Assembly: GCF_002954775.1 (NCBI RefSeq)
Contig: NZ_PJME01000004.1
Span: forward strand, 124,001 to 188,000
DNA: 64,000 bases
Direction: 5' to 3'
Origin: Streptomyces geranii
GTDB lineage: Bacteria; Actinomycetota; Actinomycetes; Streptomycetales; Streptomycetaceae
Notes under the pieces: model-generated
The model's input: only the letters and a program-made list of their open reading frames with translations
The model's database searches: none
Told to the model about the DNA's origin: nothing
Part shown: positions 44,511 to 53,295 of the stretch, piece after piece
Layout: each line of letters begins with the position of its first letter
Numbering within the stretch: position 1 is the first letter of the stretch
Position numbers and translations under genes: made by a program

Positions 44511-44810
44511 GTGGACGCCGAGGACGAGACGGGCGGCTCGTTCGAACTGCCCGGGTTCGCCGCCGGTGGACGGGTGGACCGCACGGGGATCGCGCTGGTC
44601 CATGAGGGCGAGTACATCGTGCCCGCGCCGGGCAGCGAGGCGGCCGTCTCACCGGCCGCCACCGGGGCAGGGGCCGACGCCGGGCCGGTGGTCAACTACC
44701 ACTTCCCGGTCGAGATCCAGGCGGTGGGCTCACTGCCCGAGAGCGAGAGCGCACAGCTGGTCGGCCAGGTGTTCGACCAACTCGGGCGGGAGCTGGCCGG
44801 CCGGCTCTGA
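44511..44810 (+). CDS. Small protein with tape-measure-like end motif
   Basis: A 99-residue protein from GTG 44511, five bases after the tube stop. Residues 15-38 (PGFAAGGRVDRTGIALVHEGEYIVP) match the GG-x-V-x-GIALVxEGEYIVP motif found near the C terminus of many phage tape-measure proteins. The remaining part is an Ala/Gly linker and a short helix (ESAQLVGQVFDQLGRELAG). No long helical tape-measure gene exists in the locus, so this may be a reduced tape measure or a remnant of one. Confidence 0.65.
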   Translation: MDAEDETGGSFELPGFAAGGRVDRTGIALVHEGEYIVPAPGSEAAVSPAATGAGADAGPVVNYHFPVEIQAVGSLPESESAQLVGQVFDQLGRELAGRL

Positions 44811-44849
44811 GGCCCGGCACCGGCCGCAACGACAAGCGCGGGGGGAGAC

Positions 44850-45356
44850 ATGGCGACGGCGACGAACGTGCCGGTGCTGGTGGGGCCGGTACCACTGCTC
44901 TACGTACAGAGGATGACGGTCGTCGAGGGCTACGAGATCGAACGGATCATGGGCAGCCGGTTCCTCCAGGCGACCCGGCCCACCAAGAAGCAGATCAGTA
45001 TCGAGGCGCTGCTGATCGGCTCGGACCGGTGGGCGCTGAAGAAGGCGCTGGAGGCCCTGGCGCTGACGTCCAGGGCGCTGGTGGCGACCTCGGCGGCCCT
45101 GCTGCCGAACGGCATCCCCGTGGTGTCCGGGCTGACGATCAGCCTGGACATGCAGATCACCGAACTGCACTTCACCCAGAGCGTGGCCAGACGGGACGCC
45201 CTGGATGTGTCGGTCGCGCTGATCGAGGTGCCCCGGTCGAGCCTGCTCGCGGTCGTCGGCGAAGTGGCGGACCTCGCCGTGGGCGCCGGGACCGCGCTGC
45301 TGCCGGGCTCGGTGGCACCCAACCCGATCGCACGGGCCGTACAGGGCGTGTTCTAG
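44850..45356 (+). CDS. Tail/baseplate protein, probable tube-baseplate connector
   Basis: A 168-residue protein between tube and baseplate genes. It has a beta-rich core (YVQRMTVVEGYEIERI, ISIEALLIG) with a helix (RWALKKALEALALTSRALV), then strands and a hydrophobic Ala/Gly/Val C terminus. Position fits the small LysM/connector proteins that join tube and hub in contractile tails, but no LysM motif is visible. It was assigned on context only. Confidence 0.65.
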   Translation: MATATNVPVLVGPVPLLYVQRMTVVEGYEIERIMGSRFLQATRPTKKQISIEALLIGSDRWALKKALEALALTSRALVATSAALLPNGIPVVSGLTISLDMQITELHFTQSVARRDALDVSVALIEVPRSSLLAVVGEVADLAVGAGTALLPGSVAPNPIARAVQGVF

Positions 45357-45427
45357 CCGCTCACCGGATCGACACGAGCGGCGGCACCCGCTTCAACACC
45401 AACACCAGGACCAGGAAGGAGGCATCC

Positions 45428-45796
45428 GTGGCGACGCGCGGTTTTCTCAGGTTGCCCATCGACGCCGACGAGGGTTTCCCGCAGGCGTTCCGGCTGGCCG
45501 TGTCCGGCCGCAACTACCAGTTCCGGCTGTACGCCAATGTGGCCGAGGACGTCGTCGACAGCGCGCCGTCCGCTCCGCTCGACCTGCCGACCGCGCGGGC
45601 GTTCCTGGTGCTGTCGGTGGACCGCGAGGAACCCGGCGGGCCCGTCACGATCCTGCGCCGCAAGCTGGTGCCCGGCGTGGAGTACCTCGCGGCCGAACTC
45701 GCCCTGACCTTCCGGACGATGCGGCTGGACCTCCGCAACCTCAACGCGGCGGGCTCCTTCGGCTCCGAGGTGGTCGGCGGGGTGGCACTCGTATGA
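45428..45796 (+). CDS. Baseplate plug-like protein
   Basis: A 122-residue protein from GTG 45428 with GGAGG upstream. It has the pattern of small baseplate plug proteins of simple myophages: QAFRLAVSGRNYQFRLYANVAED, a middle strand AFLVLSVDRE, and VTILRRKLVPGVEYL near the C-terminal part. It ends in a four-base overlap with the hub gene, as expected for a partner assembled with the hub. Confidence 0.65.
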   Translation: MATRGFLRLPIDADEGFPQAFRLAVSGRNYQFRLYANVAEDVVDSAPSAPLDLPTARAFLVLSVDREEPGGPVTILRRKLVPGVEYLAAELALTFRTMRLDLRNLNAAGSFGSEVVGGVALV

Positions 45797-47517
45797 GCTT
45801 CGTCCTGTGGTACCGGATCGAGATCGCCGAGGCCGGCGTGTCCGGCTCGGTGGCCTCCCTGGCCGGGCAGTCCGGTACGGGGCTGCCGCTGAAGGTGTCC
45901 AACGACGTCCTGAGCGGTTCCCTGGTCATCGACGCCGACATCACCGTGACGATGACCGACGGCGCGGCGGCGGACACCTTCGAGGTCTGTCTCATCAACC
46001 TGCCCGGCCGCGTCACCGAGCTGATCAAGAACACGCACGCCGCCGGGCCCGTCAACGTCACCATCCACCTCGGGTACTTCGACGAGCCGACGACCAGGAC
46101 GACGACCGCCGGGCAGGTGCTCGTCGGCCGGATCGTCTCCGTGACCGGCAGCGTCGGCGCCGACGGCCTCTCCCGCACCGTGTTGTGCGGCCAGGAGGAG
46201 GGCGGCTATCTGCTGCGCAACACGCCGGTCGAACGCGATCGGCGGGTGGGCACCGAGAGCGTCGACCTGGCGAAGTCGCTGGCCGGAGCCGCCGGGGTGC
46301 CGCTGGCGGACGGCTCGACCGTCGGCGGTCCGCTGGACTTCACCGTCCGGGCCGGTTCCGCACTGGACGCGCTCGGCGCGCTCGCCGCGCGGGCCGACGT
46401 GCCGCTGGTGGTGCGGGACCGCGCGGTCCATCTCGGGGCGGCGGTCGGCGCGTTCACCGATCCGGCGCCCGTCGTGTTCGACCCGGACACCAACCTGGTC
46501 GCCCTCAGCAGTTCCACCGCCGAGGACACCGGGGCGCGTCCGGCCTTTCCGCCGAGGGCGGCGGAGAACGACGTACCGGGGGCCGAGCCGGCCGTGCTGC
46601 CGCCGGTGCGCACCACGCTCGACCTGACCGTGCTCGGCCATCCCGGGCTGCGGGTCGGCCAGGTGGCCACCACCACCGGCCTGTCCGGCGTGCCGACGGG
46701 GCCGCTGCGGCTGTCCCACGTCGTGCACTCCTTCCGCGTCGGCTCCGGCTACACCGCGCAGCTCCGGCTGATCGCGGCCCTGCCCGGCGAACGCGCCGAG
46801 GTCCACACCGGCGTACAGGGCGTGGTGGACCGCTGGCGGGACGCCCTGGAGCGCGGTCGCGCCGACCACCCGGCGGTCGATCTGGGCGAGGTGACCGGGT
46901 ACGCGCCCGGCGCCGAGGGCGGGCATGTCGCCTCGCTGCACTACGGGCAGCGGCCCGGGCCCGGGGTGGCGGCGCCCAGTGTGGCCAGCCCGGTCGACAC
47001 CGCCGTCGAGCTGAACGACAAGCCGATCGCGTCGGCGTTCGCCTTCCACCGGACGGGGCTGATCACGCCCGTCTACCCGAGGATGCGCGCCGTACTGGCG
47101 CACAACCGGGGCGAGGTCGACGACGCGGTCATCACCGGCTTCGTCTGGCCGGACAACCCCGCCCAGGAGCGGCCCGCCAACCGGACGGGCGACCACTGGC
47201 TGGCGCTGCCCACCGAACTGGGCGAGGACGGCCTGCCCCGGGGCAAGGGCGCCAACGACCTCACCGACGCGGCCGGGCAGCGGGTCATCCAGGTCGCCGC
47301 CCTGCGCGTGCTCGTCGGCACCGACAGCCTGCCCGAGGTCGGCACCCGGCCCGATCCACCCACCGACAACTCGATCACCATCGAACACCAGAGCGGAACG
47401 ATGATCACAGTGGACTCCGACGGCGCGGTCACGATCAGCACATCGGACCGGCCCATCACCCTGACCAACGGCTCGGTCAGCATGAAGCTCGACGGCACGT
47501 CCGTGGCGGTGACCTGA
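45793..47517 (+). CDS. Fused baseplate hub and spike protein
   Basis: A 574-residue protein. Residues 1-330 resemble the gp27/gpD hub (VLSGSLVIDADITVTM, the TERDRRVGTESVDLAKSLA-like helix, then LRLSHVVHSFRVGSGYTAQL). Residues 390-475 form an OB-fold-like spike base (GLITPVYPRMRAVLAHNRGEVDDAVITGFVWPDN). The last ~60 residues are short hydrophilic strands (ITIEHQSGTMITVDSDGAVTIS, then SVSMKLDGTSVAVT) typical of a trimeric beta-helix needle. The hub and gpV-type spike are therefore one polypeptide, as in VgrG. Confidence 0.78.
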   Translation: MSFVLWYRIEIAEAGVSGSVASLAGQSGTGLPLKVSNDVLSGSLVIDADITVTMTDGAAADTFEVCLINLPGRVTELIKNTHAAGPVNVTIHLGYFDEPTTRTTTAGQVLVGRIVSVTGSVGADGLSRTVLCGQEEGGYLLRNTPVERDRRVGTESVDLAKSLAGAAGVPLADGSTVGGPLDFTVRAGSALDALGALAARADVPLVVRDRAVHLGAAVGAFTDPAPVVFDPDTNLVALSSSTAEDTGARPAFPPRAAENDVPGAEPAVLPPVRTTLDLTVLGHPGLRVGQVATTTGLSGVPTGPLRLSHVVHSFRVGSGYTAQLRLIAALPGERAEVHTGVQGVVDRWRDALERGRADHPAVDLGEVTGYAPGAEGGHVASLHYGQRPGPGVAAPSVASPVDTAVELNDKPIASAFAFHRTGLITPVYPRMRAVLAHNRGEVDDAVITGFVWPDNPAQERPANRTGDHWLALPTELGEDGLPRGKGANDLTDAAGQRVIQVAALRVLVGTDSLPEVGTRPDPPTDNSITIEHQSGTMITVDSDGAVTISTSDRPITLTNGSVSMKLDGTSVAVT

Positions 47518-47828
47518 TGCCCGCCGTCCTGACCGAGGCCGCCACCCTCCGCTGCCAGCACCAGGGGACCGTGCTCGCACGGGCCGGCCTGCGCGCGCTC
47601 ACCGTGGACGGATCGCCGGTGCTGCTGGCGGACGACCTGCGGCTCGCCCAGATCGTCGGCTGCCCCCTCTCCACGCCGTGCGTGCGGATCGTGGCGGTCG
47701 CCGCCGGGGTCGGCACGACGCTGACCGTGGCGGGCCGGCCCGTGCTGCTGGTCAGCGCCCAGGGGACGACCAACGCGGGCTCGTGGCGGGTGTCCGACCC
47801 GGGCCAGACGAAACTGGAGGCGGCATGA
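47517..47828 (+). CDS. PAAR-like spike tip protein
   Basis: A 103-residue protein whose ATG shares one base with the hub-spike stop. The pattern CQHQGTVL, VDGSPVLLADD, VGCPLSTPCVRIVAV, VAGRPVLLVSAQG is that of PAAR-like tips, which fold into a small cone that sharpens the spike. A Cys triplet (C13, C49, C54) could bind a metal, but the His positions of classical PAAR proteins are not obvious. Its place directly behind the spike gene supports the call. Confidence 0.75.
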   Translation: MPAVLTEAATLRCQHQGTVLARAGLRALTVDGSPVLLADDLRLAQIVGCPLSTPCVRIVAVAAGVGTTLTVAGRPVLLVSAQGTTNAGSWRVSDPGQTKLEAA

Positions 47829-48214
47829 CCACCTCGTTCGGTCGCGGTCTGCTGCTGGACGACGGCGACCTGGTGGTGACCGGGGGAGCGCTGCGGGAGG
47901 TCGAGTCCGTGGCCAACCTCAGCCAGGCGCTGACCCTGCGGCTGCTCACCCCGTTCGGGTCCGACCCGTTCAACACCGGCTACGGCCTGGACATCGGCCG
48001 GATCTTCACCCGGCCCGACCCGGTGTCGGTGGCCAGGCAGCTGGTCCAGCTGAACCTGGTCCGCACGCTGGGCACCGATCCGCGGGTCCGGGACGTCCGG
48101 GAGGTCGTCTTCGAGGACGGCCCGGACCGGGACCGGCGCGTGTGGACCGTACGGGTCGAACTGGACACGGTGGCGGGCGATCCGCTGACGCTGCTCGTGG
48201 ACGTGGGGGTGTGA
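47825..48214 (+). CDS. Baseplate wedge protein, gp25/gpW family
   Basis: A 129-residue protein starting in an ATGA overlap. The core NLSQALTLRLLTPFGSDPFNTGYGLDIGRIF holds the conserved LLT-PFGS/GYG segment of gp25 proteins, which nucleate sheath assembly at the baseplate, and VRDVREVVF with a C-terminal strand completes the fold. Order before baseplate J is the normal one. Confidence 0.85.
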   Translation: MTTSFGRGLLLDDGDLVVTGGALREVESVANLSQALTLRLLTPFGSDPFNTGYGLDIGRIFTRPDPVSVARQLVQLNLVRTLGTDPRVRDVREVVFEDGPDRDRRVWTVRVELDTVAGDPLTLLVDVGV

Positions 48215-48221
48215 GCGGGGG

Positions 48222-49529
48222 ATGACCGATTTCGGAGTGACCGAGGACGGCTTCGTGCTGAAGCCGGTCGATCGGATCCTGAGCGAGGCGTTCGAGCGGG
48301 CCCGGGCCGTCTTCGACGACATCGACCTGACCGCCACCAGCCCGCTGCGCAAGATCCTTGAGGTGACCGCCGCCGAGGACGGCGAACTGTGGAAGCGGAT
48401 GGAGGACCTGTACTACGGCAACTTCATCTCCACCGCCTTCGGCGACAACCTGGACCTGCTCGGCGAGGACATGGGCCTGGCCAGGCCCGGCCTCCCCGCC
48501 ACCGGCACGGTACGGATCACCCTGGACGGCGGGGCACCCGGCCGCCGCTACACCGTGCCCGAGGGCACCATCCTGGTCACCGGGGCACCCGTACGGGCCT
48601 TCGGTACGACCGCCCCGGTCACCCTGGACGCGGCGGGGCGGACCGCCGCGGTGGACGTAGTCGCCTTCGAACCGGGTCCCGGCGGAAACGTCGCGGCCGG
48701 CGCGATCGACGCCGTCGACCCCACCTACCGGTCGGTCTTCCTGGCCGACCTCGGCACCGCCACCCTCACCGTGACCAACCCGCGGGCGACCGTCGGCGGC
48801 GACCGCAAGGTCCCCGACGACACCTACCGGGCCCGGCTGGCCGGACTGGCCCGCAACCTGTGGACGGTGGAGTCGGTCGCGCAGGCCGCGCTCGGGGTGA
48901 GCGGCGTACTGGACGTGGTGCTGTCCGATCCGCTCGGCGGGGTGGACGTCTCGCAGAGCTACTTCGGCACGTTCGCCTTCGACCAGCGGGCCTTCAGCTC
49001 GGAGGCCAGGCGGATCGGCGAACCGTACTTCTTCAACGTCCTGGTGGCCCACGACGCCCGGGCGCCCTGGCGGACCGTCGGGCCCGTCCGGGGCATCTTC
49101 GAGCGGGTCACGGCGGCCGTCGACACGGTACGGCCGGTCGGTGTCCACCCGAACATCGTCGAGGCCATCCATGTCGAGGTCGGCGTCCGGGCGAGGGTCG
49201 TCGTACAGCCCGGTTCGGACGGGGCGGCCCTGCTGGCCTCGATCCGGCAGCGGCTCGCGACCGACATCGGCAGCCTGCGGCTCGGCGGGGACGTCCTGTA
49301 CTCGCAGGTGGTGCGGGCCTTCGTGGAACAGCCCGGGGTGGCCGACGTGCAGCAACTGCACCTGCGGCGCGGCCCGGTGGCGTCCGGGCCGACCGCCCTG
49401 GGCGCGGTGGCCCGGCAGAGCGTGACCGTGGAGGCACAGGTGGGGGAGAACCTGGTGATGGGACCGACCGAGCTGGCGGTGTTCTCGCCGAGCGGGGACG
49501 CCCTGGACATCGCGCTGGTGACGTCATGA
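48222..49529 (+). CDS. Baseplate J-like protein
   Basis: A 435-residue protein of the baseplate J (P2 gpJ / T4 gp6) family. The N-terminal segment SPLRKILEVTAAEDGELWKRMEDLYYGNFISTAFGDNLDLLGEDMGLARP is the classical J opening, followed by GTVRITL strands and the ADVTYRARL-like DDTYRARLAGLARNLWTVESVAQAALGVSGVLDV region. The C-terminal half contains VGVRARVVVQPGSDGAALLASIRQRLATDI. It forms the wedge ring around the hub. Starts 7 bases after the gp25 stop. Confidence 0.87.
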   Translation: MTDFGVTEDGFVLKPVDRILSEAFERARAVFDDIDLTATSPLRKILEVTAAEDGELWKRMEDLYYGNFISTAFGDNLDLLGEDMGLARPGLPATGTVRITLDGGAPGRRYTVPEGTILVTGAPVRAFGTTAPVTLDAAGRTAAVDVVAFEPGPGGNVAAGAIDAVDPTYRSVFLADLGTATLTVTNPRATVGGDRKVPDDTYRARLAGLARNLWTVESVAQAALGVSGVLDVVLSDPLGGVDVSQSYFGTFAFDQRAFSSEARRIGEPYFFNVLVAHDARAPWRTVGPVRGIFERVTAAVDTVRPVGVHPNIVEAIHVEVGVRARVVVQPGSDGAALLASIRQRLATDIGSLRLGGDVLYSQVVRAFVEQPGVADVQQLHLRRGPVASGPTALGAVARQSVTVEAQVGENLVMGPTELAVFSPSGDALDIALVTS

Positions 49530-52500
49530 CGGCGCCGGGGCTCGCCGCCGTCCGGATGAGCGGGCGACTCACGACACCGTTCGCGCGCGGCGCCGACACC
49601 CTCGGCCTGCGGCTGTTGCCGGGCGCCGATCCGTCGGCCGCCGAGGTGGCACCGTACGACTTCACCGAGCACCACAGCCGCTTCGGCCGGTCGCCGGAGC
49701 CCAGTCATGTGCTGGTCGCGGCACGGGACTTGGCGGTCGACACGACCGTGACGGTGACCTACACCACCCGGCCGGGCGGCCCGCCGGAGACGGTCCGGGC
49801 GACCTTCCCGGCCGGGACCGTGACCGGTGCCTCCGTCGCGCTCGCGATACCCGTCTCCGCCGAGATCAGGGTCACCGGGCTGCGGACGGCACCGGCACCG
49901 GAGGATCGACGCCCGGACCTGGCCTGGCGGTTGACCGCGCTGCTGGGCACCACGGCGAAGGTGCTGTGGGTCCTCGGCGGTGAACGCGACCAGTTGCGCG
50001 GCCAGTTGGCCCGTACGGTCGCCCAGCGCAGGCTGCCAACGGCGACCGGCCGCAGCCTCGACCTGATCGGCGCCGACCTCGGCGTGCCCCGATTCCCGCC
50101 GCTGCCCTACGGGTTCGACGCCGGCACCGTCGCGCTCTACCACCTCGACGACGCCCCCGGGAGCGCGGCCGTCCAGGACGTCACCGGCCAGTACCCCGGC
50201 CGCGCCGGACATCCGGGCACCCCGACGGCCACGGTGCAGCGCGGGGCGCCCGGCCGGTACGGCGCCGCCTTCGGCTTCCGCGCGGCGGACGCCGTGGTCG
50301 ACGTGCCGACCGGGACCGCGTTCGACATCGCCGCGAACGGCAGCGCCACCGTGGAGTGCTTCGTCCGGCCCGACGCGGGCGGCGGCGACGGCCAGGTGCT
50401 GTTCCGGCACCCCGCGCCGGACGCCACCGGGGCCGGCTGGCTGCTCTCCGTCGGCGAGTTCGGCCGCGGCGTGGCCCGCAACCCACGGCTGCTCGTCAGC
50501 GACGGGACCACACCTCCCCTCACCCTGTTCGCCGACCTCAGCCTCCCCACCGACGCCTTCACCCACCTCGCAGGCGTCCTCGACCGCACCGCGGGCGAAC
50601 TCCGCCTCCACGTCGACGGCGTACTGCGGGCCACCGGCCGACTCGGCGCTCTCGGTGCCGTGGTGAACACCGCGCCGCTGCGGATCGGCCCGGGCGGCAG
50701 TGCCTTCCGGGGTGTCATCGACGAGGTACGGATCTCCGCGGTGGCCCGCACCGACTTCGCGCCCGTGCTCGGCGAGGCCGACGAGCACTACCGCAGGCGC
50801 CTGAGGCTGTTCCGGCGCTGGGCGCTGCCCACCCCGGCCAACCTCGCGGCGATGCTCAACGAACTCGTCGGCACCATAGGCGGGTTGAGCGACCCGCTGG
50901 TCGTCGAGGACACCAACGCCACCCTCGTCCGAGGCACCCGCCCGGTACGCGTCAGGCCGGTCGCACTGCGACCCGGCGAGCACATCGACGCGGCGGGCCG
51001 ACGCGAGCCGAGCGAGGCGGACGCCGTCGGCACCGCCGAGCAGGAGGAACGGTTCGACCCGGTGTTCCTGCTGCGCTACGACCACCCGGACGTCGACTTC
51101 ACCGACCCACCCCCCGGCGCCGACCCGCACCTCGTACAGGTCGGCGTCGCCGACACCCTCGACCGCCTGCGCACCCTGCTCTCCGCCGAACCCGGCGCCC
51201 CGGGCCGGCTGCGCGTCGGCGCCGCCTACGATCCAGGGGCGAGCGACCTGCGGGCCACCGGACGCGCGGTCCTGCTCGGACACGGCATCATCGCGCCGGG
51301 CCGGCTGGCCGCACTCGCCCACCGCGCCGGATTCGCCTTCGTCCACCTGCGCACCGAGGACCGGCCCGACGGCGCCCGGGTGTACGCGGCCCACGCACCC
51401 GGTGACTACTTCGCCGTCGACCTCACCCCGCCCCCGGCCGGCCCGACCGACCTCGACGTCGGCCGGACGGCGGCCCTGACCCTGCGCCCGCCACCGCCCG
51501 CCGACTCGGTACTGCGCTGGCTGACCGTACCGGCGGGCCCCGGCCGAGCCACGCTCACCACGACCGGCCCGCTCGGCCGCCCGACCTCGGCCACGGCCGT
51601 ACGGGCCACCGCGCCCGGCGGGCTGATCGTGAAGGCCGAGGTGACCCGGGGCAGGCACACCGTGTCCGCGAGCCGCGCGCTGCGCATCGGCGTGCCCGAC
51701 CTCCCGGACGGGGACACGATCGCCGCCGACGGCACCCTCGGAGCACCCGCCGACGTGGTGAGCGACCCCGACGAGTTCTTCGACCGGCGGTTCCTGGTAC
51801 GCCACGACGACCCACGGGTCGACTACGGCGCCGACGCCGACCACCGCCTCATGCAGCCGGCCGTGGCCCGGACCCTGGACGCGCTGCTCGCCGAACTGGA
51901 CCGGCGGTCCGCCGACGGCCGGCTCACCGTGCGGTCCGCGTTCCGGCCGGACGGCGACGAGTTCGCCGCCCACGGCCGGACCCTGGACCTGGCGCACCCG
52001 GCCGTCCCGCCCGGCACCCTCGCCGCACTGGCCCACGCCGTCGGCTTCGGCCAGGTCGAACACGACGGCGCCGCCGTGGTCGTACGACAGGCCCCGGGCG
52101 AACTCGTCGTCGTGCACGGCCCGGACGACAGCGCGGCCGACGGCACGGTCGTCGAGGTCGACGAGGGCGAGACGGTGAGCCTGTCGGTGCGGCCCGCGCT
52201 GGTCGGCGACGCCGGGACGCCCGGCCCGACCGGCGCCGACCGGGTCCGGCTCGGCTGGGCCACGGGCACCTTCGGCACCGCCCGCGCCACCCTCGGCAAC
52301 GCCAGGCAGCCGGCCACGGTCCTGCGCGGGGAGTCGGCCGGGGCGGCGTGGGCGCAGGCCAGCTATCTGCTCGGCGACCAGCTCGCCCCGTACACCTTCC
52401 GGGTCGGGCTGCGGCCCGAGCTGGACAACCCGGACACGGTGATCTCCAAGGACCAGTACGACCTGATCCTCAACATCCTCAACGCCCTGCACCCGGTGGG

Positions 52501-52660
52501 CATCGAGGTCGACACCCGGCTCGTCCGGGACCACACCGTCGAGGTGCGCGGCAATCTCGCCGAGGTCAACCCCGACTTCACCTTTCCCAAGTTCCGCATC
52601 CGCAGCGTGCTGCCACCGCTACGAGGGGCCGGCACACGAAGGGACAGCACTCGTGGCTGA
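49526..52660 (+). CDS. gpI-like baseplate protein with LamG and two peptidase-like domains
   Basis: A 1044-residue multidomain protein in the gpI position, overlapping baseplate J by four bases. The N-terminal ~195 residues resemble tail protein I (LPTATGRSLDLIGADLGVPRFP). Residues ~195-407 are a LamG/concanavalin-like lectin domain (ALYHLDDAPGS ... LHVDGVLRATG ... IDEVRIS). Then a helical tail-I segment (YRRRLRLFRRWALPTPANLAAMLNELV) and two related ~115-residue domains (~512-628 and ~750-862). Each of these has a segment like GRAVLLGHG or GRTLDLAHP and AALAHAVGF, resembling the M15 peptidase core with most metal ligands lost. The C terminus (DQYDLILNILNALHPVGIEV) returns to tail-I-like sequence. 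Confidence 0.75.
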   Translation: MTAPGLAAVRMSGRLTTPFARGADTLGLRLLPGADPSAAEVAPYDFTEHHSRFGRSPEPSHVLVAARDLAVDTTVTVTYTTRPGGPPETVRATFPAGTVTGASVALAIPVSAEIRVTGLRTAPAPEDRRPDLAWRLTALLGTTAKVLWVLGGERDQLRGQLARTVAQRRLPTATGRSLDLIGADLGVPRFPPLPYGFDAGTVALYHLDDAPGSAAVQDVTGQYPGRAGHPGTPTATVQRGAPGRYGAAFGFRAADAVVDVPTGTAFDIAANGSATVECFVRPDAGGGDGQVLFRHPAPDATGAGWLLSVGEFGRGVARNPRLLVSDGTTPPLTLFADLSLPTDAFTHLAGVLDRTAGELRLHVDGVLRATGRLGALGAVVNTAPLRIGPGGSAFRGVIDEVRISAVARTDFAPVLGEADEHYRRRLRLFRRWALPTPANLAAMLNELVGTIGGLSDPLVVEDTNATLVRGTRPVRVRPVALRPGEHIDAAGRREPSEADAVGTAEQEERFDPVFLLRYDHPDVDFTDPPPGADPHLVQVGVADTLDRLRTLLSAEPGAPGRLRVGAAYDPGASDLRATGRAVLLGHGIIAPGRLAALAHRAGFAFVHLRTEDRPDGARVYAAHAPGDYFAVDLTPPPAGPTDLDVGRTAALTLRPPPPADSVLRWLTVPAGPGRATLTTTGPLGRPTSATAVRATAPGGLIVKAEVTRGRHTVSASRALRIGVPDLPDGDTIAADGTLGAPADVVSDPDEFFDRRFLVRHDDPRVDYGADADHRLMQPAVARTLDALLAELDRRSADGRLTVRSAFRPDGDEFAAHGRTLDLAHPAVPPGTLAALAHAVGFGQVEHDGAAVVVRQAPGELVVVHGPDDSAADGTVVEVDEGETVSLSVRPALVGDAGTPGPTGADRVRLGWATGTFGTARATLGNARQPATVLRGESAGAAWAQASYLLGDQLAPYTFRVGLRPELDNPDTVISKDQYDLILNILNALHPVGIEVDTRLVRDHTVEVRGNLAEVNPDFTFPKFRIRSVLPPLRGAGTRRDSTRG

Positions 52661-53285
52661 CTTCAGTTACACACCGAAATTCCACCACTTCGCCTGGGTC
52701 GACAACGTCGACCGGTGCGAGGCCGGCGGCACCAACGGCTTCAACATCCGGTTCGAGACCATCGAGGGCGACCTGGGCGGCGTGTCCACGGTGGTCGCGC
52801 AGATCGGCACCGAACTCGACCGGCTGGCCGCCCGCGTGCCCACCGTGCCGCGCACGGTCACCGTCTCCTTCGCGCCCGCCCTCCAGCCCGTCCCCGGCTC
52901 CGGCGCCGTCGGCGCGTGGGCCCTGCAGAACTCGGGCAACGCCGTCGCACCCGCGTCCGCCGCACCCGGCGGGATGCTGCCGCTGGCGCTGCCCGACCGG
53001 GTCACGGTGACCTCGCTGCGGGTCTGCGGCCGGGGCGCACCGCCCAGCGGCCAGAACACGACCTTCTTCTTCAACCGGGTCTCGGTCACCGACGGCGGCG
53101 TCCAGCGGATCGTCAGCTTCGACACCGGCACCGTGCCGCTCAACACCGAGGTGCCGCTGCCCCCGTCCCAGCTCACCGTCGTCGACCTGGCGAACTACCG
53201 CTACGTGATCTCGGCGAACAGCGGAGTGGCCACCGCCGACCCGGTCACCTTGGTCTCCTTCCAGTTCACCTACACCAACCCCTGA
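52653..53285 (+). CDS. Probable tail fibre or surface beta protein
   Basis: A 210-residue beta-rich protein from GTG 52653, overlapping the previous stop by eight bases. The N-terminal section (HFAWVDNVDRCEAGGTNGFNIRFETIEGDLGGVS) may bind the baseplate. A helix with TELDRLAARVPTVPRTVTVSF follows, then a Ser/Thr-rich beta region (NTTFFFNRVSV, YRYVISANSGV) of jelly-roll character. Fibre genes usually lie here, but no receptor-binding family is recognised. Confidence 0.65.
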   Translation: MADFSYTPKFHHFAWVDNVDRCEAGGTNGFNIRFETIEGDLGGVSTVVAQIGTELDRLAARVPTVPRTVTVSFAPALQPVPGSGAVGAWALQNSGNAVAPASAAPGGMLPLALPDRVTVTSLRVCGRGAPPSGQNTTFFFNRVSVTDGGVQRIVSFDTGTVPLNTEVPLPPSQLTVVDLANYRYVISANSGVATADPVTLVSFQFTYTNP

Positions 53286-53295
53286 GGGAACCCCC

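Noticed and set aside
48959..52534. 1191-codon minus-strand frame opposite the baseplate genes
   Set aside because: Shadow of the baseplate J and gpI-like genes; no recognisable fold, and all neighbours run on the plus strand.
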